Below are positions 55,552 through 64,000 of a DNA stretch of 64,000 nt, piece after piece. A program made the translations under genes and the position numbers. The stretch is taken from assembly GCF_038050375.1 (NCBI RefSeq), contig NZ_CP150886.1:868001-932000 (forward strand). The letters are read 5' to 3'. This DNA comes from Okeanomitos corallinicola TIOX110. Its GTDB lineage: Bacteria; Cyanobacteriota; Cyanobacteriia; Cyanobacteriales; Nostocaceae. Every line of letters begins with the position of its first letter. Position 1 is the first letter of the stretch. The notes under the pieces are model-generated. The model did not search any database, was not told the DNA's origin, and saw nothing but the letters and a program-made list of their open reading frames with translations.

Positions 55552-56985
55552 TTAGCAGTCGTAATAGAGGAAAAATTCATAGGGATGAGGACGTAACTGC
55601 ATTTGCTTCACTTCATTAGCAAGCTTGTAGTCAATCCAATTTTGGATGAAATCTTCAGAGAACACACCACCTTCAGTTAAGAAAGCATGGTCATTTTCCA
55701 ATGCTTCCAACGCTAAATCCAAAGAACCAGGAGTAGAAGGAATCTTAGCTAATTCTTCTGGAGACAGTTCATAGATATTCTTATCTAGAGGTTCACCAGG
55801 ATGGATTTTGTTCTTAATCCCATCAATACCAGCACAAAGCATAGCCGCAAACGCTAAATATGGGTTAGCTGTTGCATCTGGACAGCGGAATTCTAAGCGT
55901 TTAGCTTTGGGGTTATCACCAGCAAGAGGAATCCGCACAGAAGCAGAACGGTTTCCTTGGGAATAAGCCAAGTTTACAGGTGCTTCATAACCAGGAACAA
56001 GACGTTTGTAAGAGTTGGTAGTGGGGTTGGTAATAGCCAACAAAGCAGGAGCGTGTTTAAGAATACCACCGATGTAGTATAAACCCATATCGCTCATACC
56101 AGCATATTTGTCACCAGCAAACAGAGGTTTGCCATTATTCCAAATAGACTGGTGACAGTGCATACCAGAACCATTATCACCAAAAATAGGTTTAGGCATG
56201 AAAGTAACGGTTTTGCCGTATTTTCTCGCCACGTTTTTGATGACATATTTGTAAGTCATTAACCAGTCAGCAGCTTCGATTAATTTACCAAAGCGGAAAC
56301 CGAGTTCACACTGACCACCGGTAGCAACTTCATGGTGTTGTTTTTCAATGGGTACGCCACATTTGGCCATTGTCAACAACATTTCAGTTCTGATGTCTTG
56401 GAAGGTATCAGTGGGGGGAACTGGGAAGTAACCTTCTTTGAAGCGTGTTTTGTAACCCAGGTTGGGTCCATCTACTTCACCATTTTTACCCTTTCTACCT
56501 GTATTCCAACGACCTTCTACGGAATCTACATGATAGTAGCCTTCGTTAGCGGTTTGGTCGTAACGAACATCGTCAAAGATAAAAAATTCTGCTTCTGGAC
56601 CAAAGAAAGCAGTATCACCAAGACCTGTAGAAGCAAGGTAATCTATTGCTTTTTGGGCAATTACACGAGGACAACGGCTATACCATTCACCTGTACGTGG
56701 TTCTTTAATGCTACAAATAATACTTAGAGTTGGCTCTGCCATGAAGGGGTCAATCCAAGCAGTGTTAGGATCTAACACCATCATCATGTCAGATTCTTCG
56801 ATACCCTTCCAACCCCGGATACTAGAACCATCAAAAGGTACACCGTCGGTAAAAGAACTTTCATCAATCTGGTTATGGAAAACCGTGAGATGCTGCCAAG
56901 TTCCTGGTGTATCAATAAACTTCAGATCGATCATCTGAATGTTTTGGTCTTGAATCATTTTCAAGACTTCTTGTGGGGTTGTCAT
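55552..56985 (-). CDS. glnA: Glutamine synthetase type I
   Basis: 477 aa. It combines ammonium and glutamate to glutamine, the main entry of nitrogen, including N2-derived ammonium in heterocysts. Motifs: [47 protein letters not shown] and [20 protein letters not shown]. The ATG at 56985 ([20 protein letters not shown]) is preceded by GAAGGAGT and gives the normal GSI length; the frame's 33 codons upstream are leader sequence. It is inactivated by IF7 encoded convergently, and controlled by an NtcA-type promoter. Confidence 0.97.
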   Translation of the reverse strand: MTTPQEVLKMIQDQNIQMIDLKFIDTPGTWQHLTVFHNQIDESSFTDGVPFDGSSIRGWKGIEESDMMMVLDPNTAWIDPFMAEPTLSIICSIKEPRTGEWYSRCPRVIAQKAIDYLASTGLGDTAFFGPEAEFFIFDDVRYDQTANEGYYHVDSVEGRWNTGRKGKNGEVDGPNLGYKTRFKEGYFPVPPTDTFQDIRTEMLLTMAKCGVPIEKQHHEVATGGQCELGFRFGKLIEAADWLMTYKYVIKNVARKYGKTVTFMPKPIFGDNGSGMHCHQSIWNNGKPLFAGDKYAGMSDMGLYYIGGILKHAPALLAITNPTTNSYKRLVPGYEAPVNLAYSQGNRSASVRIPLAGDNPKAKRLEFRCPDATANPYLAFAAMLCAGIDGIKNKIHPGEPLDKNIYELSPEELAKIPSTPGSLDLALEALENDHAFLTEGGVFSEDFIQNWIDYKLANEVKQMQLRPHPYEFFLYYDC

Positions 56986-57086
56986 TTTTACTCCTTCTGT
57001 AGCCAATTTTCTAAAATTAAACCAGATTATGCCAAAGCATTTTAACCCTGTTGAGTTAACCCAAGTTTTGACACACCACCTCAAAT

Positions 57087-57129
57087 ATCGTAAAGAGTAG
57101 AGATTAGATAATTTTGTGTTTTTTGTTAC
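57087..57129 (-). promoter_or_regulatory. NtcA-activated-type promoter of glnA
   Basis: On the minus strand GTA-ACAAAAAA-CAC (57129-57116) is an NtcA box with one mismatch in its second half (CAC for TAC). It is followed after 23 bases by TACGAT (57092-57087), a TAN3T -10 element. Box-to-minus-10 spacing is that of NtcA-activated promoters, which matches the known control of glnA by nitrogen status. Confidence 0.7.
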
Positions 57130-57356
57130 AGATTGACTGGATTACAGGTTATATTAACCTTTCTGACTTGATCTGCATACAACAAGAAACTTCATCTTAT
57201 CAGTGTCAACTTTGGCATAGAATCCTTTATTAGTGGATGGATAGTTTTTGTGCTGCATCTATCTTTTTTATGTGTGTAGCACAAAAGTTTACCGGTGCAT
57301 GAGTGCAACCAAATTAATATCAAACCATAGATAGTTAACGATTGGGAGAAACAGGA

Positions 57357-57866
57357 ATGCGCGATGCAGTTACAACTTTAATTAAGAATTATGACGTAGC
57401 CGGCAAATATTTTGACCGGAATGCGATGGATAGCCTCAAGTCCTACTTTGAAACTGGTACGGCTAGAGTCCAAGCTGCGTCTGCGATTAATGCTAATGCG
57501 GCAGCTATTGTTAAACAGGCTGGTTCTGCGTTGTTTGAGGAACTACCAGAATTAATTCGTCCTGGTGGTAATGCTTATACAACTCGCCGTTACGCGGCTT
57601 GTTTGCGTGATATGGATTATTATCTGCGCTATGCTACTTATGCACTGGTTGCAGCTAATACCAATGTGTTGGATGAGCGTGTTTTACAAGGTTTGCGTGA
57701 AACCTATAATTCTTTGGGTGTGCCTATTGCTCCCACTGTGCGCGGTGTACAGATTATGAAGGATATCGTGAAGGAACAAGTTGCAGCTGCTGGTGTTGCT
57801 AATACTGCTTTTGTGGATGAACCTTTTGATCACATTACCCGTGAGTTGAGTGAGCAGGATGTGTAA
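57357..57866 (+). CDS. apcF: Allophycocyanin beta-18 subunit
   Basis: 169 aa. A phycobilisome core protein that replaces one beta subunit in the trimer holding the core-membrane linker. The ATG at 57357 (MRDAVTTLIKNYDVAGKYFD) is chosen over the frame's earlier start; a GGGAGAAACAGGA lies before it. Bilin attachment is at C82 in RRYAACLRDMDYYLRY, with the methylated Asn position in RPGGNAYTTRRY. It is transcribed away from glnA. Confidence 0.93.
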   Translation: MRDAVTTLIKNYDVAGKYFDRNAMDSLKSYFETGTARVQAASAINANAAAIVKQAGSALFEELPELIRPGGNAYTTRRYAACLRDMDYYLRYATYALVAANTNVLDERVLQGLRETYNSLGVPIAPTVRGVQIMKDIVKEQVAAAGVANTAFVDEPFDHITRELSEQDV

Positions 57867-57884
57867 TCTAGGAAAGTAGAGTAG

Positions 57885-57905
57885 GGGTTTAGCATTGCTA
57901 AACCC
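57885..57905 (+). terminator. Terminator of apcF
   Basis: GGGTTTAGC (57885-57893) pairs perfectly with GCTAAACCC (57897-57905) over nine base pairs with a 3-base loop, followed by TTATATTTAATT, 19 bases after the apcF stop. Confidence 0.85.
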
Positions 57906-58248
57906 TTATATTTAATTAATGGAATTTGCGATCGCACTTTGGCTTTTTTGACAAGGTGCGGTTACTTTTTTTAACAAAAATTACTAAGAAGAATTGAATT
58001 ATTGTTTCTTGAGATGGATAGAAACCTTGATAACAAAGGTGGGAGGAGAAATAGTTCCCATAAACAGAAAGAAAATGAGCAGAAATAGGTAGTCAATGGT
58101 TAGAATTAGTGAGAAAAATAATTAATGATTCTATCTAAAAGAATTGACAAACTGAAAAAAAATTAAATCAATTCTCAGCTTAAATTCATTCAACTCTAGA
58201 AATTACGCTTTAAATTGTTGTTAAAGACAAATTTGCGGACATTAAATC
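57906..58248. other. Spacer between apcF and the DM13 lipoprotein gene
   Basis: 343 bases, AT-rich, with a GCGATCGC-type octamer remnant near 57928. No coding frame or stable structure was seen. The promoter for the lipoprotein/two-component run should be in the right half. Confidence 0.45.
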
Positions 58249-58725
58249 ATGAAGTTTCCACATTTAGCGATTTTTACCCTCGTTACCCTTCTTACTGTCA
58301 GTTGTGCAAAAGAAGTAACATCAACTCCTGCAAATAATCAAACTACCACAGAGAATCAAACCGAGTCGCTAACAACCGTCGCTGCTGCTGTAGGAAAGTC
58401 TACAAATTTTCAGACTTTAGAACACAAAACTCAAGGTAAATTAACTGTTACCAATGAAAATGGGACTAACTATTTACAATTTGATCAAAGTTTTAAAACT
58501 GATAATGGTCCCGATTTATTTGTAGTTCTCTATCGTGGTGATGTACCACCAGAATCTGGAATCAAAGAGAAAGATTATATTAGTGTTGCTGCTTTACAAA
58601 AAATTAAGGGTTCTCAACGTTATGCTTTACCTCAAAATGTAAAGTTAGCTAATTTTAAATCTGTGGCTATTTGGTGTCGCAAGTTTAATGCTACTTTTGG
58701 TTATGCTAGTTTGCCTGCTAAATAA
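58249..58725 (+). CDS. DM13-domain lipoprotein
   Basis: 158 aa. A signal peptide with lipobox LLTVSC (Cys19) indicates anchoring by lipid at the outer face of the membrane. After a Thr/Asn-rich linker comes a DM13 domain (about residues 50-155: FQTLEHKTQGKLTVTNENGT, GPDLFVVLYRGDVPP, VAIWCRKFNATFGYASL) with its conserved Cys (IWCRKF). DM13 is thought to act in electron transfer. The sensor kinase gene starts 65 bases downstream, so it may deliver or modulate the signal sensed by that kinase. Confidence 0.85.
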   Translation: MKFPHLAIFTLVTLLTVSCAKEVTSTPANNQTTTENQTESLTTVAAAVGKSTNFQTLEHKTQGKLTVTNENGTNYLQFDQSFKTDNGPDLFVVLYRGDVPPESGIKEKDYISVAALQKIKGSQRYALPQNVKLANFKSVAIWCRKFNATFGYASLPAK

Positions 58726-58790
58726 ATTAGCCCCCACTAACCCCCTGCAAAAATAGGGGGAATAAAATATAAGTTTTAATTGACATTAAA

Positions 58791-60227
58791 GTGAAAATAA
58801 TAAATGGTTTTTGGCAGAAATTTGATATTTTTTCCCTGCGATTACGCCTAATTTTAGGTATTGCTTTGGTTTCTACTGTTGGACTCAGTGGACTCGCTGG
58901 TTGGACAACTTGGAAGATGCAAAAAATTTTAATTAATAGTCATAAAGCTGATATTTCTAAAATTGCTGATCGTCTCCCCCGTGATGTACAACTTTATCAT
59001 GAAATGATGTCTGTAGAGATAAGTTTACAGAAAGCAATTAAAAATTTATCAAATCAAGATACGTTTTTATGGGTGAAAAGTTCAGATCAAAAAATTATCG
59101 CTAAATCTAATAACTGGAATACGCTATCACCGACAATTGCTATTGAGTTAATGTCTTTAACTGAGATGTCTACTCAACCAGAATTAGGTCAGGTAAATCA
59201 ACATTATTTTGTGTTATGTGGTGGCAATTTATCCGTTGATGGTCAGGTTTTGGGTAAGTTATTTGTGGTTAAAGATATCACTAATGAACAACTTATGTTT
59301 ATGGCAATGGTAAGGAGTTTGTCTATTGCTAGTATTTTTGTTATTATTATTATTTCTGGAATTATTGCTATTTATATTCAGCATTCTTTACAACCTTTAC
59401 GTCATTTAAGTCAAATGACTACTGTTATTTCTCTTTCTGATTTAGGACAAGCAGAATTAAATATCAAAAATGCTCCCACTGAAGTTAAAGAATTAACTCA
59501 TACTTTTAATAAAATGTTATCTCGTCTTGCCCAATCTTGGGAACAAGAACGGCAATTTGTTAGCAATGTTTCCCATGAACTACGCACTCCATTAACGATT
59601 GTCAATGGTTATTTACAAAGTGTTTTAAGAAGACAAAATAATTTAAATTCTACCCAATTAGAGGCTTTAACTACCGCATCTCTAGAAACAGAACGTACTA
59701 TTAGACTTTTACAAGATTTACTAGATTTAGCTAGGGCTGATAATGGTTATTTACATTTCCAAAAACAAATTTGTGATCTCAATGAATTGATTTCAGAAGT
59801 CGTGAAGATGGCAGAAAAATATAGCCAAAGAGTTATTAAATTTGAAACTATTAATCAGGTCATTGCTGCGAAAATAGACTATAATCGCCTTAAACAAGTT
59901 GTTATAAATCTGATTGATAATGCTGTTAAATATTCCCCCTCCGACACAGAAATAATTGTGAAATTAAACTTAGAAGATACAGAAGTAATTATTCAAGTTT
60001 GTGATCAAGGTTATGGTATTCCGCTACAACATCAATCCCGGATTTTTGAAAGATTTTACCGTGTAGATGAAGCCCGTACTACTACAGGAGGTTGTGGTTT
60101 GGGGTTGTCAATTGTTAAGACTTTGATTGAAAGTATGGGGGGTAAAGTAAGTGTGCGATCGCATTTAGGAGCAGGCAGCATTTTTACAATTTCCTTACCA
60201 GCATCAGCACTACCTGATCACATTTAA
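58791..60227 (+). CDS. Two-component sensor histidine kinase
   Basis: 478 aa, starting with GTG. A membrane segment (about 17-40), an outer sensing region of about 135 residues, a second membrane segment (176-197) and a HAMP region lead into HisKA with QFVSNVSHELRTPLTIVNGY (phospho-acceptor H262) and an HATPase_c domain (INLIDNAVKYSP, CDQGYGIP, GGCGLGLSIVKTLIESMGG). It phosphorylates the regulator encoded 178 bases further on. The input stimulus is unknown; the sensing region has no cysteine-rich or metal motif. Confidence 0.93.
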   Translation: MKIINGFWQKFDIFSLRLRLILGIALVSTVGLSGLAGWTTWKMQKILINSHKADISKIADRLPRDVQLYHEMMSVEISLQKAIKNLSNQDTFLWVKSSDQKIIAKSNNWNTLSPTIAIELMSLTEMSTQPELGQVNQHYFVLCGGNLSVDGQVLGKLFVVKDITNEQLMFMAMVRSLSIASIFVIIIISGIIAIYIQHSLQPLRHLSQMTTVISLSDLGQAELNIKNAPTEVKELTHTFNKMLSRLAQSWEQERQFVSNVSHELRTPLTIVNGYLQSVLRRQNNLNSTQLEALTTASLETERTIRLLQDLLDLARADNGYLHFQKQICDLNELISEVVKMAEKYSQRVIKFETINQVIAAKIDYNRLKQVVINLIDNAVKYSPSDTEIIVKLNLEDTEVIIQVCDQGYGIPLQHQSRIFERFYRVDEARTTTGGCGLGLSIVKTLIESMGGKVSVRSHLGAGSIFTISLPASALPDHI

Positions 60228-60405
60228 ATTCAACTACAAAATTCAGAAAACTGAGAAATTAAGAACTAAATTGGTAAATATTCATTTATTACTATTAAGT
60301 AGTAGTTTAGCTTATCTAATTTCTTAACTTTTTAGTAATTTTAGATGTCTATAATTTGCTATACTCCGTATTAATCTTAACTCTGCAAAAACCCTCAAGA
60401 TTTCT

Positions 60406-61080
60406 ATGACGCACATCTTACTGGTTGAAGATGAAGTCAAAATAGCTCGATTAATAGAATTAGAATTGAGTTATGAAGGCTATCAAGTCAGCGTGGCCTA
60501 TGATGGACTAACAGCACTGACAGCAGCAAGGGAATTAAATCTAGACTTAATTGTTTTAGATTGGATGCTACCTGGTATGTCAGGGTTAGAAATTTGCCGA
60601 CGCTTACGGAGTACCGGAAATCAAGTCCCAATCATTTTATTAACAGCTAAAGATGAAGTCAGCGATCGCGTAGCTGGTTTAGATGCCGGTGCTGATGACT
60701 ACGTGGTAAAACCCTTTAGTATCGAAGAATTACTAGCTAGAGTCCGCGCCAACCTCCGCAGAATCAAAGAAACAACCGGAGAAAATATCCTAAAATTTGC
60801 TGACTTGAGCTTAAATAGGCTTACTAGAGAAGTATATCGAAGTCAGCGATTAATAGAATTAACAGCCAAAGAATTTGATTTACTAGATTATTTACTCAGT
60901 CACCCTCGACAAGTAATCACACGCGATCGCATCCTAGAAGAAGTTTGGGGTTATGATTTCATGGGTGACTCCAACATCATAGAAGTATACATCCGCTACT
61001 TACGTCTCAAACTAGAAGCCAACAACGAAAAACGAATATTGCAAACCGTGCGCGGTGTTGGTTACGTATTGCGAGATTAA
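60406..61080 (+). CDS. OmpR/PhoB-family response regulator
   Basis: 224 aa. The receiver domain has the acidic pocket EDE (8-10), phosphorylation site D52 in LIVLDWMLPGMSG, and the conserved Lys in DDYVVKPFSIEELLARV. The winged-helix DNA-binding domain (from about 130) has LTAKEFDLLDYLLSHPRQVI, RDRILEEVWGYDFMGDSNI and the closing RTVRGVGYVLRD. It is the partner of the kinase just upstream. The paired genes resemble RppA/RppB-like systems in other cyanobacteria, but the exact orthologue is not settled. Confidence 0.93.
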   Translation: MTHILLVEDEVKIARLIELELSYEGYQVSVAYDGLTALTAARELNLDLIVLDWMLPGMSGLEICRRLRSTGNQVPIILLTAKDEVSDRVAGLDAGADDYVVKPFSIEELLARVRANLRRIKETTGENILKFADLSLNRLTREVYRSQRLIELTAKEFDLLDYLLSHPRQVITRDRILEEVWGYDFMGDSNIIEVYIRYLRLKLEANNEKRILQTVRGVGYVLRD

Positions 61081-61188
61081 ATGGGGATGGGATGAAATTA
61101 ATAAACTCTCAGCAAAAACTCATTAAATCCAAAATTTAATATATTAAGATTCACCATTAACATCTACCAAGTAAAAACCAGACAAAAA

Positions 61189-62157
61189 ATGACATATTTA
61201 GAAACCGCTGCTCAATTTTACAGTGAAGTTGCCCAAACACCAGAAGTAGGACTTTGTTGTGTACAAAGTACACCCCTGCAACTACCAGGATTAAGCATAC
61301 CTTTAGCTATGCAGGAAATGAATTATGGTTGTGGAACTACAGTTCATACCAATGAATTAGCAAATGAACCTACAGTTTTATATGTTGGTGTTGGTGGTGG
61401 TTTAGAAGCCTTGCAATTTGCTTACTTTTCCCGTCGTCCAGGTGCAATTATCGCCATTGAACCAGTAGCAGAAATGCGCGAAGCTGCTCAAAGAAATTTA
61501 GAAATTGCTGCTCAAGAAAATCCTTGGTTTGATCCTAGTTTTGTAGAAATTCGTTCAGGAGATGCCTTTAATTTACCAGTAGATGATGCTGCCATTGATA
61601 TAGTCGCCCAAAATTGTCTTTTTAATATTTTTGAACCCAAAGATTTAACCATTGCTTTACAAGCAGCATATCGGGTATTAAAACCTGGTGGAAGATTGCA
61701 AATGAGCGACCCCATTGCTACCCGTCCCATACCCCTACATTTACAACAAGATCAACGACTGAGAGCCATGTGTTTATCAGGTGCGCTCACATATCAAGAA
61801 TATACACAACTAATTATTAATGCTGGCTTTGGTCAAATTGAAATTCGCGCCCGTCGTCCCTACAGATTATTAGATAAACAAACTTATAATCTAGCAGAAA
61901 ACTTACTATTAGAAAGTCTTGATTCTGTAGCTTTTAAGGTACAAATACCTGAAGATGGAGCTTGTATATTTACAGGTAAAACTGCTATTTATGCAGGTGC
62001 TAAACCATTTTTTGATGACAATGCCGGACATATTTTACAACGTGGTATTCCTGCCGCCGTTTGTGATAAAACCGCAGCTAAATTAGCAACTATAAAACCT
62101 ACGGAAATTATGGTGACAGATTCTACATGGTATTATGACGGCGGTGGTTGCTGTTAA
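61189..62157 (+). CDS. arsM: Arsenosugar-pathway arsenite methyltransferase
   Basis: 322 aa. A short N-terminal region (FYSEVAQTPEVGLCCVQSTP, with a Cys pair) and a methyltransferase core with VLYVGVGGGLEALQFAYFSR, IAIEPVAEMREAAQRN, AQNCLFNIFEPKDL and RVLKPGGRLQMSDPIATRPI. The C-terminus ends in YYDGGGCC, another Cys pair fitting arsenic binding. It belongs to the ArsM form found with a radical-SAM partner, giving dimethylarsenite for arsenosugars. The partner, arsS, follows directly. Located well apart from any arsenic-efflux genes in this window. Confidence 0.87.
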   Translation: MTYLETAAQFYSEVAQTPEVGLCCVQSTPLQLPGLSIPLAMQEMNYGCGTTVHTNELANEPTVLYVGVGGGLEALQFAYFSRRPGAIIAIEPVAEMREAAQRNLEIAAQENPWFDPSFVEIRSGDAFNLPVDDAAIDIVAQNCLFNIFEPKDLTIALQAAYRVLKPGGRLQMSDPIATRPIPLHLQQDQRLRAMCLSGALTYQEYTQLIINAGFGQIEIRARRPYRLLDKQTYNLAENLLLESLDSVAFKVQIPEDGACIFTGKTAIYAGAKPFFDDNAGHILQRGIPAAVCDKTAAKLATIKPTEIMVTDSTWYYDGGGCC

Positions 62158-62167
62158 ATTAGTTAAT

Positions 62168-62236
62168 GACTTACGCAAAATTATCAAAAACCTAACTACG
62201 ACGGAATAAAAGGTATAGATGATTATTGTGTAAGTC
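62168..62236. repeat. MITE-like inverted repeat between arsM and arsS
   Basis: GACTTACGCAA (62168-62178) and TTGTGTAAGTC (62226-62236) are inverted with one mismatch, bounding a 69-base AT-rich unit. GGACTTACGCA ends are frequent in cyanobacterial small repeats; a single end also occurs at 55101-55111. Confidence 0.6.
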
Positions 62237-62288
62237 CGATAATTAACGATAAAAATACTAACTAATCAAGTTAATGGAGGTAGAAATA

Positions 62289-63275
62289 ATGATAGAAACA
62301 AGAATTACACCTTTTTCAGAAAAAATAGTTTCACCTTTAAATAAAAAAGAAATCAACATTCTACAAATAAATTTAGGTAAACGTTGTAATCTTGCTTGTA
62401 ATCATTGTCATGTAGAAGCAAGTCCCAAAAGAACAGAAGAACTTTCACAGGAAATATGTCAAGATTTAATTGAAATTATTTATAAATTTCCGCAAATTAA
62501 AATTGTAGACTTAACCGGTGGCGCACCAGAAATGAATTATGGTTTTAAGTCATTGGTGAAAGCTGCAAAAAAGACAGGTAAACAAGTAATTGTTAGGTCA
62601 AATTTAACTATTTATTTTGTCGCAGGTTTTGAATATTTACCAGAATTTTTTGCAGAAAATCAAATCCGAATTGTGGCATCTCTCCCCTGTTATTTAGCAG
62701 ATAATGTAGATAAAATGCGTGGCAATGGTGTTTTTGATGATTCTATTCAAGCCTTACAATGGTTAAACAAATTAGGTTATGGCAAAGATCCAAATTTAAT
62801 TTTAGACCTGGTTTATAATCCCCAATTACCAGAAAATGAAAAATTCTCTCTCACTCCAGAACAACATAATCTAGAAATTGCTTATAAACAGTTTTTAAAA
62901 AATAATTTTAATATTGTTTTTAACAACCTTTTCACCATTACTAATTTACCTGTAGGTAGAACTAAATTTCACTTAGAACGTAAACAACTTTATTCTAGCT
63001 ATTTACAGTTTTTAGAATCACAATTTAATCAAAGTACAGTAGATAATTTAATGTGTCTTGAGCAAATCTCCGTAGATTATTTAGGGAATATCTATGATTG
63101 TGATTTTAACCAGATGATGAATTTACCTGCAACTGATAAAGATGGTAATCATTTAACAGTTAGTAAATTATTAAAATCTGGTAGTTTGGATTTAATTAAC
63201 GAAATCAAAACCGCTGATTATTGTTATGGTTGCACTGCTGGATGTGGTTCTAGTTGTGGAGGAGCTTTAGTGTAA
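62289..63275 (+). CDS. arsS: Arsenosugar biosynthesis radical SAM protein
   Basis: 328 aa. The radical-SAM cluster motif C-x3-C-x2-C is CNLACNHC (C33, C37, C40), with GGAPEMN as the SAM-binding glycine motif. A C-terminal set of cysteines (MCLEQIS, YDCDFNQM, DYCYGCTAGCGSSCGG) suggests a further cluster. It adds the 5'-deoxyadenosyl group to dimethylarsenite on the way to arsenosugars. The ATG at 62289 is used because TGGAGG (62275-62280) is an ideal ribosome-binding site for it; the earlier in-frame ATG at 62274 overlaps that site. Confidence 0.87.
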   Translation: MIETRITPFSEKIVSPLNKKEINILQINLGKRCNLACNHCHVEASPKRTEELSQEICQDLIEIIYKFPQIKIVDLTGGAPEMNYGFKSLVKAAKKTGKQVIVRSNLTIYFVAGFEYLPEFFAENQIRIVASLPCYLADNVDKMRGNGVFDDSIQALQWLNKLGYGKDPNLILDLVYNPQLPENEKFSLTPEQHNLEIAYKQFLKNNFNIVFNNLFTITNLPVGRTKFHLERKQLYSSYLQFLESQFNQSTVDNLMCLEQISVDYLGNIYDCDFNQMMNLPATDKDGNHLTVSKLLKSGSLDLINEIKTADYCYGCTAGCGSSCGGALV

Positions 63276-63333
63276 TTTATGATTGTATCTGCAATTATTG
63301 GCTGATTTCTGGTTTATTACCCTATAATATAGC

Positions 63334-63527
63334 CAATTAATCCTCCTCACACCATATTAATTGACTATGGGTAATTTGTAAGTTTTCCATAGTTGTGATG
63401 ATTTTCAAAAAATCCGTTACCAAAATTGATACGAGCCTTCTATTTTGATATCCCTAGTCTATGATTTTATTAGTTAAGCTCCTCACACCATACTAAAAGC
63501 CGTAAAACTTTACGTTTTGCGGTTTTT
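63334..63527 (+). ncRNA. Yfr1-like small RNA region with two CTCCTCACAC motifs and a strong terminator
   Basis: The Yfr1 hallmark is an unpaired ACTCCTCACAC between hairpins. Here CTCCTCACAC occurs at 63343-63352 and 63479-63488. The first copy lies in the loop of CAATTAAT (63334-63341) / ATTAATTG (63356-63363) and follows a TATAATAT box. The second is followed by a long stem, GCCGTAAAAC (63499-63508) / GTTTTGCGGT (63514-63523), extended by A-T pairs and ending in a T-run. The last copy with its terminator fits Yfr1 best; the upstream copy may be a second RNA or part of one transcript. Confidence 0.55.
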
Positions 63528-64000
63528 CTTTTTGACGATTACTTTAGTTAATTTTTATATAGAAACTTGAGTAAATATTGATATACTTAATTGTGATTTT
63601 AGGTTATAAACTATACATAAAAATATTAGTTTTATCAGTCTTTTTGCTGATAAATTACTATCTTTGAGACTCAAGACTAATTGAGTTACTAAGTCATGAA
63701 CTAGAAACTATAAACCAAAATGGTGGCAGTTATTTCTGTCTTAGATTTTTGAAGTTAGTGATACAAATTGGAATTCTATATCAGTAATACTTATAGTTAT
63801 AAAATTGTATCTATAGGCATCAGATGTGATTTTATGTTAATAGACCTTACTATTCGTGTTGAAAAACTTGGTACACTTTTATCTGATAATATTAATTAAA
63901 CTACAAAAATTTCACCTGTATATACAAGCAACCCCAGGTAAATTAGGGAATTTTCAGTGATAATACTTACATTGCGTACAATTTATTTACATTTAAAATA
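63528..64000. other. AT-rich right edge
   Basis: About 470 bases after the terminator. No frame of useful length, no tRNA and no repeat family member were seen; only small AT-rich hairpins. The next gene lies beyond the window. Confidence 0.5.

Overview
The window is a chromosomal segment of a filamentous, heterocyst-forming cyanobacterium (order Nostocales). The evidence is the gene set: hetZ and patU3, a small RGSGR-containing PatX-type protein, cyanophycin synthetase and cyanophycinase, apcF, the glutamine-synthetase inactivating factor gifA beside glnA, and the acyl-ACP reductase / aldehyde-deformylating oxygenase pair. Frequent GCGATCGC (HIP1-type) octamers, short tandem heptamer repeats and AT-rich spacers fit the same group. 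The species cannot be read from the sequence.

Layout. 0-6 kb: 5' end of trmD, then cphB-cphA (nitrogen storage as cyanophycin) and a MazEF-type toxin-antitoxin pair beside a decayed antitoxin copy. 6-13 kb: secA, a small diheme cytochrome c, and a membrane transglutaminase-fold protein that lacks the usual Cys and His. 13-26 kb: a cell-differentiation and envelope block, all on the minus strand except two small genes: antiporter, two tandem AMIN-amidases (amiC type), murI, sds, hetZ, patU3. 26-34 kb: an accessory island with an M15-like peptidase, an HTH protein divergent from a VWA / PP2C / protein-kinase operon (TerY-P-type triad), and a large putative methyltransferase related to DNA-phosphorothioation-associated enzymes, in which one module occurs twice. 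34-40.6 kb: mreB-mreC-mreD-ribD, a short ssb, a SIMPL protein, a DUF29 protein and tRNA-Arg(CCG). 40.6-47.7 kb: M23 peptidase, then the alkane and fatty-acid genes ado, aar, accA, an SDR and folE. 47.7-51 kb: a second accessory patch with a broken XRE gene, an RNxxxH (HEPN-like) protein, a kinase fragment, a MITE and an Rpn/DUF2887 nuclease. 51-58 kb: a flavoprotein, patX with a TCCGGA promoter motif, a methyltransferase, gifA/glnA with NtcA-type sites, and apcF. 58-63.3 kb: a DM13 lipoprotein with a two-component system, then arsM-arsS (arsenosugar synthesis). 63.3-63.5 kb: two copies of the Yfr1-type CTCCTCACAC motif ahead of a strong terminator.

How the parts work together. Much of the window concerns nitrogen and heterocysts: cyanophycin turnover, HetZ/PatU/PatX patterning, AmiC septum work for cell-cell communication, and GS control by NtcA and IF7. 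The mre, murI and amiC genes serve the cell wall. The best candidate for a little-described system is the 26-34 kb island. Its phosphatase and kinase each end in a membrane segment, and it shares the island with a repeat-flanked methyltransferase. The HEPN-like protein at 48.3 kb is a second candidate. All calls are from reading the sequence; no search was run.
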